A stretch of 64,000 nt of DNA from Arthrobacter sp. MAHUQ-56 (GTDB lineage: Bacteria; Actinomycetota; Actinomycetes; Actinomycetales; Micrococcaceae): assembly GCF_019710585.1 (NCBI RefSeq), contig NZ_JAIFZQ010000010.1, positions 124,001-188,000 of the forward strand, read 5' to 3'. Positions 42,741-50,824 of the stretch are shown here, one piece after another. The position numbers were made by a program, and so were the translations under genes. The notes beneath the pieces are model-generated. The model searched no databases. It saw only the letters and a program-made list of their open reading frames with translations, and was not told the DNA's origin. Numbering within the stretch: position 1 is the stretch's first letter; every line of letters starts with the position of its first letter.

Positions 42741-44153
42741 ATGCCGTTGAATAAAAAAGTCCTGGCCATTGTCCTCGCAGGCGGCGAGGGAAACAGACTG
42801 ATGCCACTGACGGCAGACCGGGCCAAGCCAGCCGTGCCCTTTGCGGGCAGTTACCGCCTCATCGACTTCGCGTTGTCCAACCTGGTCAATTCCCGCTACC
42901 TGCAGATCGTCGTCCTGACCCAGTACAAGTCGCACAGCCTTGACCGCCACATTTCCGAGACGTGGCGCATGTCCACCCAGCTGGGCAACTACATCGCTTC
43001 CGTTCCCGCCCAGCAGCGCGTGGGCAAAAGCTGGTTCCTTGGCAGCGCCAACGCCATCTACCAGTCCCTGAACCTCATCCACGACGCCAACCCCGACATC
43101 GTCGTCGTGGTCGGCGCGGACCACGTGTACCGCATGGACTTCGCCCAGATGGTGGCCCAGCACGTCCACAGCGGCGCCAAGGCCACGGTGGCTGCAGTGC
43201 GGCAGCCGCTGCACATGGCCAACCAGTTCGGCGTCATCGAAGTGGACCAGAACGACTCCCAGAAGATTGCCGCATTCGTGGAGAAGCCTGCGAGCACCCC
43301 CGGCCTCGCCGCGGATCCCTCACAGTTCCTGGCCTCCATGGGCAACTACGTCTTCGACGCCGACGCCCTGGTGGCTGCGCTCCATGTGGACGCGGAACGG
43401 CTGGACACCAAGCACGACATGGGCGGCGACATCATCCCCTACTTCGTCAACCGTGGCGAGGCCGGCGTCTACGACTTCACCCTGAACGACATTCCCGGGT
43501 CCACCGAGCGCGACCGCACTTACTGGCGCGACGTCGGCACCATCGATTCCTTCTACGACGCCCACATGGACCTCATCTCCCCGCTGCCGGTCTTCAACCT
43601 CTACAACTCCGAGTGGCCCATCTACACCCGGCAAAGCATCTCCCCGCCCGCGAAGTTCGTCCGGGGTGACAACAACACCGTGGGAACGGCGCTGGATTCC
43701 ATCGTTGCCAGCGGCGTGGTCATTTCCGGCGGCATCGTCGAGGGTTCGGTGCTGTCCAACGACGTCTATGTGGCCACGAGTGCCCGGGTTACGGACTCGG
43801 TGCTGATGGACAAGGTGCAGGTGGGCGAAGGCGCCGTGATCAAGCGGGCCATCCTGGACAAGAACGTCAAGGTCCCCGCCGGCGCGGCCATCGGCCTTGA
43901 CCCGGACCTGGACCGGGCCCGCGGTTTCAAGGTCACCGAATCCGGCATCACGGTGCTGTCCAAAGGCCAGGAGGTTCCGGAACCGGGTGACGCTGAAAGG
44001 CAGCTTGCCGCCCAGCACCTGGGTGCGGTGCCCAACGCCGTGAGGGCCGCGGCAGAGCAGTTCCCCGAGGTGCGCGAGACCGTTGGCAAGGTGGCCGAAA
44101 CCCATGCGGCAGCAGCGGCGAAGGCTTCACCGGACGGCGCACGGGTGTCCTGA
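42741..44153 (+). CDS. glgC: Glucose-1-phosphate adenylyltransferase GlgC with C-terminal extension
   Basis: Makes ADP-glucose, the donor for glycogen and GlgE-type alpha-glucan. 470 residues, whereas actinobacterial GlgC proteins are usually about 405-415. Core features are [18 protein letters not shown] (regulatory and nucleotide loop), [33 protein letters not shown] (metal), and left-handed beta-helix repeats ending near residue 412 ([12 protein letters not shown]). The remaining ~58 residues are Ala/Glu-rich and helical ([20 protein letters not shown]) and do not match the core family. RBS AGGAG. It is divergent from glgM and sits under the IR at 42654-42683. Confidence 0.94.
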   Translation: MPLNKKVLAIVLAGGEGNRLMPLTADRAKPAVPFAGSYRLIDFALSNLVNSRYLQIVVLTQYKSHSLDRHISETWRMSTQLGNYIASVPAQQRVGKSWFLGSANAIYQSLNLIHDANPDIVVVVGADHVYRMDFAQMVAQHVHSGAKATVAAVRQPLHMANQFGVIEVDQNDSQKIAAFVEKPASTPGLAADPSQFLASMGNYVFDADALVAALHVDAERLDTKHDMGGDIIPYFVNRGEAGVYDFTLNDIPGSTERDRTYWRDVGTIDSFYDAHMDLISPLPVFNLYNSEWPIYTRQSISPPAKFVRGDNNTVGTALDSIVASGVVISGGIVEGSVLSNDVYVATSARVTDSVLMDKVQVGEGAVIKRAILDKNVKVPAGAAIGLDPDLDRARGFKVTESGITVLSKGQEVPEPGDAERQLAAQHLGAVPNAVRAAAEQFPEVRETVGKVAETHAAAAAKASPDGARVS

Positions 44154-44231
44154 CCCGGCGTCCCCGCCCGGACCATCCGACCAAGCGGGCCGGAGCACCA
44201 CATCGGTGCTCCGGGCCAGCGGCGTACGCTG

Positions 44232-44237
44232 TAAAAT
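44232..44237 (+). promoter_or_regulatory. -10 hexamer of leaderless zinc-motif SDR gene
   Basis: TAAAAT, a near-perfect consensus -10, with 7 nt to the ATG at 44245. Confidence 0.55.
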
Positions 44238-44244
44238 TGGGCTA

Positions 44245-45696
44245 ATGAGCTCCCCCGACCTGACCCCTGAGGAAATCCAGGCCTGCCTCAAGGTCCTGAA
44301 CACGATCCACGCGTACGACGAGGAGCACCCCGACTACATCTCGGTGCGGCGTGCCACCGGAAAGATGTTCAAAGCCGTCAAGCGGCACCGCAGGGTCACC
44401 AAGCGCGACCTGATTGCCGAAGCGGACAAAGCCGTCATCGCGCAGACAGCCACTGCCGCCCCGGACCGGATCGACGACGAAACCCGCGGCAACAAGCTGG
44501 CCACCTCAGCGACCGGCAAGGTGGCCGGCCACCTCATCAGGTCCCGCCCCTGCTACATCTGCAAGCAGCACTACACCCAGGTGGACGCCTTCTACCACCA
44601 GCTGTGCCCCGACTGCGCAGCCTTCAGCCACAGCAAGCGCGACGCCCGGACCGATCTGACCGGCAGGCGCGCCCTGCTCACCGGTGGGCGCGCCAAGATC
44701 GGAATGTACATCGCCCTGCGGCTGCTGCGCGACGGCGCCCACACCACCATCACCACCCGGTTCCCCAAGGACGCCGCCCGCCGGTTCGCGGCGATGGAGG
44801 ACAGCGGCGAGTGGCTGCACCGGCTCCGGATTGTCGGCATCGACCTCCGCGACCCGGCCCAGGTCATGGCCCTGACCGACTCCCTCAACGAGGCCGGTCC
44901 GCTGGACATCATCATCAACAACGCGGCCCAGACGGTCCGCCGGTCCGGCAACGCCTACAAGCCCCTGGTGGATGCCGAGGACGAGCCGCTTCCCGCTGCA
45001 CTGGAGCAGGCCAACGGCGGCCCCGAACTGCTGACCTTCGGCCACGCCCACGACAAGCATCCGCTGGCACTCGCGGGCAGCGTCACGGAACACCCGGTCC
45101 TGGCCGGCGACGCCATCACCTCGCTGGCGCTGTCCACAGGGTCCGCCTCGCTCGAACGCATAGCCTCCGGGACGGCCATCGACGCCGGCGGACTGGTCCC
45201 CGACCTGGCCACCATCAACAGCTGGACCCAGGTGGTGGACGAAGTGGATCCGCTGGAGATGCTGGAGGTCCAGCTCTGCAACGTGACGGCACCGTTCCTG
45301 CTGGTGAGCCGCCTCCGCGGCGCCATGCAGCGCTCCACGGCACGGCGGAAGTACATCGTCAACGTCTCCGCCATGGAAGGCCAGTTCTCCCGGGCTTACA
45401 AAGGGCCGGGGCACCCGCATACCAACATGGCCAAGGCCGCCCTGAACATGATGACCCGCACCAGCGCCCGGGAAATGCTGGAGACGGACGGCATCCTGAT
45501 GACTGCCGTGGACACCGGCTGGATCACCGACGAACGCCCGCACTTCACGAAGGTCCGGCTCATGGAGGAGGGCTTCCATGCACCCCTGGACCTGGTTGAC
45601 GGCGCGGCACGGGTCTACGACCCCATTGTCATGGGTGAACGCGGCGAGGACCAGTACGGGGTCTTCCTGAAGGATTACAAGCCCAGCCCTTGGTGA
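44245..45696 (+). CDS. Short-chain dehydrogenase/reductase with N-terminal zinc-ribbon-like domain and substituted catalytic Tyr
   Basis: 483-residue protein with two parts. The N-terminal ~130 residues are helical then carry a probable zinc knuckle: C103-x2-C106 and C121-x2-C124 (PCYICKQHYTQVDAFYHQLC, then PDC). From residue ~140 a Rossmann SDR follows, with LLTGGRAKIGMYIALRLL as cofactor loop and LDIIINNAAQ. Ser375 (VNVSAMEGQ) is present, but the canonical YxxxK reads T393-N-M-A-K397 (HPHTNMAKAAL), so the catalytic Tyr is replaced by Thr. Function is unknown; related fused proteins occur in fungi and plants. Own strong leaderless -10. Confidence 0.85.
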   Translation: MSSPDLTPEEIQACLKVLNTIHAYDEEHPDYISVRRATGKMFKAVKRHRRVTKRDLIAEADKAVIAQTATAAPDRIDDETRGNKLATSATGKVAGHLIRSRPCYICKQHYTQVDAFYHQLCPDCAAFSHSKRDARTDLTGRRALLTGGRAKIGMYIALRLLRDGAHTTITTRFPKDAARRFAAMEDSGEWLHRLRIVGIDLRDPAQVMALTDSLNEAGPLDIIINNAAQTVRRSGNAYKPLVDAEDEPLPAALEQANGGPELLTFGHAHDKHPLALAGSVTEHPVLAGDAITSLALSTGSASLERIASGTAIDAGGLVPDLATINSWTQVVDEVDPLEMLEVQLCNVTAPFLLVSRLRGAMQRSTARRKYIVNVSAMEGQFSRAYKGPGHPHTNMAKAALNMMTRTSAREMLETDGILMTAVDTGWITDERPHFTKVRLMEEGFHAPLDLVDGAARVYDPIVMGERGEDQYGVFLKDYKPSPW

Positions 45697-45702
45697 TGGT
45701 TG

Positions 45703-45708
45703 TATGCT
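45703..45708 (+). promoter_or_regulatory. -10 hexamer of leaderless PPOX-fold gene
   Basis: TATGCT, 6 nt before the ATG at 45715. Confidence 0.48.
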
Positions 45709-45714
45709 CACGGC

Positions 45715-46182
45715 ATGAGCAACGAGTCATCCTCCCAAGTGCAGAACCTCGAACACCACGAATGCTGGGCCATGCTGCGGACGGTGTCCGTGGGCAGGCT
45801 GGCGGTCCTCGTTGACGGCCGCCCGGATATCTTCCCGGTGAACTTCACGGTGGACGGCGGCACGCTGGTCTTCCGCACCAGCCAAGGCACCAAGTTGTCG
45901 GCTGCAACCGGTGACGCCCCCGTGGCTGTGGAGGCGGACGGGGTGGACGCTGATACCGGCCTGGCCTGGAGCGTGGTCATTAAGGGAACCGCCGACCTCG
46001 TCAAGAGCACCGAGGAAGTGCTCGAGACCTCCCGCCTGTACCTGTTCCCGTGGCAGGCCGGGCGGAAGGACGCGTTCGTCCGCATCACCCCTGACTCGGT
46101 CACGGGCCGCCGCTTCAAGGTCACGGATCCGATGACCTGGTGGACCCAGATCAGCAGCTCCGCGAAAACCTCGTTCGAGTAA
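45715..46182 (+). CDS. Pyridoxamine-5'-phosphate-oxidase-fold flavin/F420-binding protein
   Basis: 155 residues in the split-barrel PNPOx-like fold. Features are ECWAMLRTVSVGRLAVLVDGR, PDIFPVNFTVDGGTLVFRTS, TKLSAATGDAPVAVEADGVD, and the C-terminal ITPDSVTGRRFKV. Actinobacterial members bind FMN or coenzyme F420 and reduce varied substrates; the sequence does not separate the two. It follows the zinc-motif SDR by 18 bp, but has its own -10. Confidence 0.88.
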   Translation: MSNESSSQVQNLEHHECWAMLRTVSVGRLAVLVDGRPDIFPVNFTVDGGTLVFRTSQGTKLSAATGDAPVAVEADGVDADTGLAWSVVIKGTADLVKSTEEVLETSRLYLFPWQAGRKDAFVRITPDSVTGRRFKVTDPMTWWTQISSSAKTSFE

Positions 46183-46241
46183 CTGGCTGCCGCGGCGCCG
46201 GAACCCCGTGCCCCGGCCGGCCCGGCTGACCCGGGCGGCCC

Positions 46242-47093
46242 TCAGGCCAGCTGGGTGATTTCGACGCTGACGTTGAGGGCGGACCCGCCACCGCCGGACA
46301 GGATGCCTTTCAACGGCGACACGTCGCGGTAGTCCCGGCCCCGCGCAACGGTGACGTGGAAGTCGCCGGCCGGCTTGTGGTTGGTGGGGTCCCAGCTCCG
46401 CCACTCGCCATCCCACCACTCCAGCCAGGCGTGCGACTGCCCGGCGACGGTCTCGCCGATGCCCGCGCTGGACCGCGGGTGGAGGTAGCCGGACACGTAG
46501 CGGGCGGGGATACCGCAGCTGCGCAGCGCGCCGATGGCAAGGTGCGCCAGGTCCTGGCACACTCCCTTGCGCTGGCCCCAGGCCTCCTCCGCGTTGGTGG
46601 TGACCGCGGTGGAGCCGGACATGTAGGTCATCTCGCCGCGCATCCACGCGAAGACGGCCATGGCCGCGTCATGCGGGTTCTTGCCGGCCACGACCTCCGG
46701 GATGATACCCAGGACCTCGTCGCCCGGGCCGCTGAGCCGGGACTGCGGCAGCCAGTCGCTGAAGGTGTTGAGGGTTTCGGGGCTGGCGAGGACGTCCCAG
46801 CCGACGATGTCCGATTCGGAAGGGATCTTCTCGGCGCGGTGCACCTCCACCGTGATGTTCGACACCACTTCCAGGCGTTCGTGCGGCATCTGCATGTCGA
46901 AGGCCGTGACCCTGGTGCCCCAGTAATCACGGTAGGTGCTGACGGCCGCCTGCGTCGGGGAAACCTTGACCACCGATTCCAGGACCACCTGCTGGGAGTC
47001 CGTCAGCGGGGTCATCCGTGCTTCGTTGTAGGACAGGGTGACGCGCTTGTTGTACTTGTACGCCGTCCGGTGGACGATGCTCAGCCGGGTCAT
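46242..47093 (-). CDS. Transglutaminase-like cysteine peptidase of the CP-ATP-grasp cluster
   Basis: 283 residues with a bacterial transglutaminase core domain. Triad is Cys179 (KGVCQDLAHL), His221 (GQSHAWLEWW) and Asp235 (WRSWDPTNHK). An N-terminal beta domain (1-80) precedes the core. Family members in this gene context are thought to cleave peptide bonds formed by the linked ATP-grasp enzyme. It overlaps the alpha-E gene stop (ATGA) and so is translated from the same mRNA. Confidence 0.92.
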   Translation of the reverse strand: MTRLSIVHRTAYKYNKRVTLSYNEARMTPLTDSQQVVLESVVKVSPTQAAVSTYRDYWGTRVTAFDMQMPHERLEVVSNITVEVHRAEKIPSESDIVGWDVLASPETLNTFSDWLPQSRLSGPGDEVLGIIPEVVAGKNPHDAAMAVFAWMRGEMTYMSGSTAVTTNAEEAWGQRKGVCQDLAHLAIGALRSCGIPARYVSGYLHPRSSAGIGETVAGQSHAWLEWWDGEWRSWDPTNHKPAGDFHVTVARGRDYRDVSPLKGILSGGGGSALNVSVEITQLA

Positions 47094-48016
47094 GAAACTT
47101 CTCCCACCCAGGCCAGTTCGTCCGCCTGATTGAAGTACTTACGGGAAATGGCGTCCGAGGCCTGGGACACGGCTTTCTGCACGCGCTCCATGTGCTCGGG
47201 AAGCTCGGACATGAGGTCGTCGGTGCGGTGGAACTCGAGGAATGTCCGGGCCTGCCCCACGATCCTGCGGGCGTCGTTGATGAACCCCACGCGCTGCGCT
47301 GACGGGTCCAGCTTGGCCAGGCACTCGTCGGCGTCGCGCAGGGCGTAGACGATCGAGCGCGGGAAGAGGCGGTCCAGGAGCAGGAACTCGGCGGCGTGCT
47401 GGTCGCCGAAGGCTGCCCGCCGGGTCCGCAGGAAGGATTCGTAGGCGCCGGCGCAGCGGAGCATGTTCACCCAGGACATGCCGGCGGAGAGGACATCTCG
47501 CGTGGACAGCATGCGTGCGGTCATGTCCGCGCGTTCCAGCGACCGGCCCAGCACCAGGAAGAGCCAGCTCTCGTCATGGCTCACCGTGGTGTCCGCGAGG
47601 CCGCTGACCATGGCCGTGCGTTCCAGTGTCCAGTTGCAGAACCGGTAGGTGCCCACCACGTCCTTGCGGTGCTGGCTCAGCCCGTAGTACGTGGTGTTCA
47701 GGCTTTCCCACAGCCCGGAGGAAACAGTCTCCCGGGCGCGGCGGGCGTTCTCGCGGGCAGCGCCGAGGGAGCCGGCGATGGACGTGGCGCTGGTCTTGTC
47801 ATACGCCAGGGCGTGCAGCAGTTCCGGCAGGCCGAAATCCTCGTTCTGCGGGCGTGCGCCCATGACGGCGAGGAGTTCCTGCGCCACGCTCCTGCGTTCC
47901 TCCATGGGGAGGTGGTTCAGCCGCTCCAGATGCACGTCAAGGATGCGGGCGGTGCCATCGGCGCGCTCCACGTAGCGGCCGATCCAGAACAAGGATTCGG
48001 CAATACGGCTAAGCAT
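47090..48016 (-). CDS. Alpha-E domain-containing protein of the CP-ATP-grasp cluster
   Basis: 308-residue all-helical protein of the alpha-E family, beginning MLSRIAESLFWIGRYVERADGTARILDVHLE, the family hallmark. The role is unknown; the gene is nearly always next to a CP-ATP-grasp gene and a transglutaminase gene, and is sometimes fused to the former. This organisation is kept here: CP-ATP-grasp, 60 bp, alpha-E, ATGA overlap, transglutaminase. Confidence 0.92.
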   Translation of the reverse strand: MLSRIAESLFWIGRYVERADGTARILDVHLERLNHLPMEERRSVAQELLAVMGARPQNEDFGLPELLHALAYDKTSATSIAGSLGAARENARRARETVSSGLWESLNTTYYGLSQHRKDVVGTYRFCNWTLERTAMVSGLADTTVSHDESWLFLVLGRSLERADMTARMLSTRDVLSAGMSWVNMLRCAGAYESFLRTRRAAFGDQHAAEFLLLDRLFPRSIVYALRDADECLAKLDPSAQRVGFINDARRIVGQARTFLEFHRTDDLMSELPEHMERVQKAVSQASDAISRKYFNQADELAWVGEVS

Positions 48017-48076
48017 TCGCGGCTACCTCCTGCGTGCGCGGAATTGCTGGGGAAATCGATGGCCGGGCGGCCGGGG

Positions 48077-49633
48077 TCACTGCTGCTGCTCCGACTGGCG
48101 GTCGCGCCAGTTGCTTTCCACGGGCCAGACCGAGACCCGTTCACGGACCGTGACCGACTGGCGGGGAACGGTTTCCACCGGCATCTGGGGCGAGTCCGCC
48201 AGGACCCAGGTGTCCTTGGACCCGCCGCCCTGGCTGGAGTTGACGATCAGGGATCCCTCTTTCAGCGCCACGCGGGTGAGGCCTCCGGGCAGCACCCAGA
48301 CGTTCTCGCCGTCGTTCACCGCGAACGGCCGGAGGTCCACGTGCCGGGGGCCGAATTTGTCCCCGCCCAACGTGGGGACGGTGGAAAGCTGCAGCACGGG
48401 CTGGGCGATCCAGCCGCGGGGGTCGGCAATGATCCGCTGGCGGAGGGCGTCCAATTCGTCGTTGGAGGCGTCGGGGCCGATGACAAGGCCCTTGCCGCCG
48501 GAGCCGTCGACCGGCTTGACCACGAGTTCGGCGAGGTTGTCCAGGGTGTATTCCCGGGCCTCCTTCTCCTCGAGCCGGTACGTGTCCACGTTCGCGATGA
48601 TGGGCTCCTCGCCGAGGTAGTACCGGATCAGGTCAGGAACGTAACTGTAGACCAGTTTGTCGTCGGCCACCCCGTTGCCCACCGCGTTGGCGATGGTGAC
48701 GCCGCCGGCGCGCGCGGCGTTGACCAGCCCTGGGCAGCCGAGCATTGAGTCCGCGCGGAACTGCAGGGGGTCCAGGAAGTCGTCGTCGATCCGCTTGTAG
48801 ATGACGTCAACGCGCTGTTCGCCGGCGGTGGTGCGCATGTAGACACGGTTTCCGCGGCAGATCAGGTCCCGGCCCTCCACCAGCTCCACGCCCATCAGGC
48901 CGGCCAGCAGGGTGTGCTCGAAGTAGGCGCTGTTGAAGACGCCGGGGGTGAGGACGACGACGGTGGGGTCGTCGACGCCGGCAGGCGCGGTTTTGCGCAG
49001 GGCCGAGAGCAGCCGGCGGGGGTATTCCTCGACGGGGCGGATGAGCTGCTGGCCGAAGGCCTCGGGCAGGCCCTTGGCCATGGCGCGCCGGTTTTCCAGG
49101 ACGTAGCTCACGCCGGAGGGCACGCGGACGTTGTCCTCCAGGACGCGGAAGGTGCCGGCAGCGTCACGCACGACGTCGATGCCGGAGATGTGCACCCGGA
49201 CCCCGCCGGCAGGTTCGAAACCGTGGACCTGCCGGTGGAAGTGGGCGCTTGTGGTCACCAGCTGCCGGGGGATCACGCCGTCGGCCACGACTGTCATCTT
49301 GTCGTAGACGTCGTTCAGGAAGGCCTCCAGGGCACGCACGCGCTGGGCCACGCCCCGTTCCAGGACGTCCCACTCCGCCGCCGGAATGACCCGGGGCACG
49401 ATGTCGAGCGGAAAGGGCCGCTCCTCGCCGGCGTAGTCAAAGGTCACACCGCGGTCCAGGAACGTGCGGGCCATGGAGTCCGCGCGGGCGCTGACGTCCG
49501 CCAGGGAGAGCTTCCGAAGGGCGTCCGCCACCTCCGCGTAGGAGTCCCGTGCCTGCTGCCCGGGGGCGAACATCTCGTCGTAGGCTCCGGTCCGGCCCGC
49601 GGCCTCGGAGTAATCCTGGAATAGGTCTGACAT
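48077..49633 (-). CDS. Circularly permuted type-2 ATP-grasp protein
   Basis: 518 residues from the ATG at 49633 (MSDLFQDYSEAAGRTGAYDEMF). Circularly permuted ATP-grasp domain with VKPVDGSGGKGLVIGPDAS as the glycine loop and the C-terminal DLRPFAVNDGENVWVLPGGLTRVALKEGSLIV. ATP-grasp enzymes form amide bonds; the product of this cluster is thought to be a peptide-like tag but is not known. An ATG at 49669 is an in-frame alternative. It is first of the three-gene operon. Confidence 0.92.
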   Translation of the reverse strand: MSDLFQDYSEAAGRTGAYDEMFAPGQQARDSYAEVADALRKLSLADVSARADSMARTFLDRGVTFDYAGEERPFPLDIVPRVIPAAEWDVLERGVAQRVRALEAFLNDVYDKMTVVADGVIPRQLVTTSAHFHRQVHGFEPAGGVRVHISGIDVVRDAAGTFRVLEDNVRVPSGVSYVLENRRAMAKGLPEAFGQQLIRPVEEYPRRLLSALRKTAPAGVDDPTVVVLTPGVFNSAYFEHTLLAGLMGVELVEGRDLICRGNRVYMRTTAGEQRVDVIYKRIDDDFLDPLQFRADSMLGCPGLVNAARAGGVTIANAVGNGVADDKLVYSYVPDLIRYYLGEEPIIANVDTYRLEEKEAREYTLDNLAELVVKPVDGSGGKGLVIGPDASNDELDALRQRIIADPRGWIAQPVLQLSTVPTLGGDKFGPRHVDLRPFAVNDGENVWVLPGGLTRVALKEGSLIVNSSQGGGSKDTWVLADSPQMPVETVPRQSVTVRERVSVWPVESNWRDRQSEQQQ

Positions 49634-49746
49634 GTCCAATAGCCAACCATCTTTTTGTTTCGAATTCATTACTGCCATCCATTCTCGCGTGTTGGCGGGG
49701 GTGCTCCGGTTCGTGGATTGCGGGCCTCTTCGGGCACAGTAGGTGA

Positions 49747-50790
49747 GTGCCCCGCAGCAGAAGCCTCCCCACGCCCGGTCCTGGCGGCCACGCCGGCGTC
49801 GGGCGCCTCCTCCCGGGGCTGGCGACGGCGGCCCTTGCGGTGGCATCGGCGATCCTGCTCCACGGCCTGTTCCCCCCTCTGCCCGCCATGACCCTGGCTG
49901 TGGTGCTTGGCGTCCTGGCCGCGAACCTGCCGGGAACGGGAGTATGGTCCGCCGGCCGCGCCCGCCCCGGCCTCGACTTTGCCGGCAAGCACCTGATGCG
50001 GGCGGGGATCGTCCTGCTCGGCCTGAAGGTCAGCATCATGGACGTCCTGGGACTGGGCTGGCTGGCGCTGGTCCTGATCACCGCCGTGGTGGCAGCCAGC
50101 TTTGGCGGGACCTACCTGATCTCGCGCCTGTTCCGCCTGCCGCCGGTGACGTCGCTCCTGGTGGCCACCGGGTTCTCCATCTGCGGTGCCTCCGCCATCG
50201 GCGCCGTGGCGGCCGTCCGCAGGATCCGGCACGCGGACACCGTCCTTCCCGTGGCACTGGTGACCCTCTGCGGCACCCTCGCCATCGGCGTCCTCCCCCT
50301 GCTCGTCCATCCCCTCGGCCTCACCGCCGCCGTCTTCGGAGCCTGGGCCGGCGCGTCGGTACACGACGTGGGACAGGTGGTGGCCACCGCGCAGACCGCC
50401 GGGACCGCGGCCCTGGCGATCGCCGTCGTCGTCAAACTCACCCGCGTGCTGCTGCTGGCGCCCGTCGCGGCTTTGGCAGGGGCGCACCACCGCCGGAGCT
50501 CCCGGCCGGACACAGCCGGTGCGAAACTGCCGCCCGTGGTGCCGCTGTTCGTGCTGGGCTTTGTGGCGATGGTGGTACTGCGTTCCACAGGATGGCTCGG
50601 CGACGGCTGGCTGGAAGCCGGTGCCGTGCTCCAGGACATCGCGCTGGGCGCTGCGCTCTTCGGCCTGGGCTCCGCCGTGCGGATCCGGCACCTGCTGCAC
50701 ACCGGGGGCCGCGCGGTGCTCGCGGCGCTTGCCGCCTGGCTGCTGATCGCCGTGCTGGGCCTGGCAGCGGCCCTGCTGATCGCCGGGTGA
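49747..50790 (+). CDS. YeiH-family putative sulfate/anion exporter
   Basis: 347-residue membrane protein of the YeiH/UPF0324 family (Cons_hypoth698), GTG start. About ten hydrophobic segments include ALAVASAILLHGLFP, RAGIVLLGLKVSIMDVL, VTSLLVATGFSICGASAIGAVAAV and GAWAGASVHDVGQVVATAQ. The conserved CGASAI and SVHDVGQV signatures are both present. Annotated as putative sulfate exporter, but not biochemically settled. It is divergent from the CP-ATP-grasp operon. Confidence 0.9.
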   Translation: MPRSRSLPTPGPGGHAGVGRLLPGLATAALAVASAILLHGLFPPLPAMTLAVVLGVLAANLPGTGVWSAGRARPGLDFAGKHLMRAGIVLLGLKVSIMDVLGLGWLALVLITAVVAASFGGTYLISRLFRLPPVTSLLVATGFSICGASAIGAVAAVRRIRHADTVLPVALVTLCGTLAIGVLPLLVHPLGLTAAVFGAWAGASVHDVGQVVATAQTAGTAALAIAVVVKLTRVLLLAPVAALAGAHHRRSSRPDTAGAKLPPVVPLFVLGFVAMVVLRSTGWLGDGWLEAGAVLQDIALGAALFGLGSAVRIRHLLHTGGRAVLAALAAWLLIAVLGLAAALLIAG

Positions 50791-50824
50791 CCGTGACGGA
50801 TCGGCGCCGTGATTAGATAGCCGG

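Noticed and set aside
46220..46236. GCCCGG-CTGAC-CCGGGC hairpin between the PPOX and transglutaminase genes
   Set aside because: 6-bp stem in very GC-rich DNA with no U-tract. It may contribute to termination but is expected by chance in this composition.
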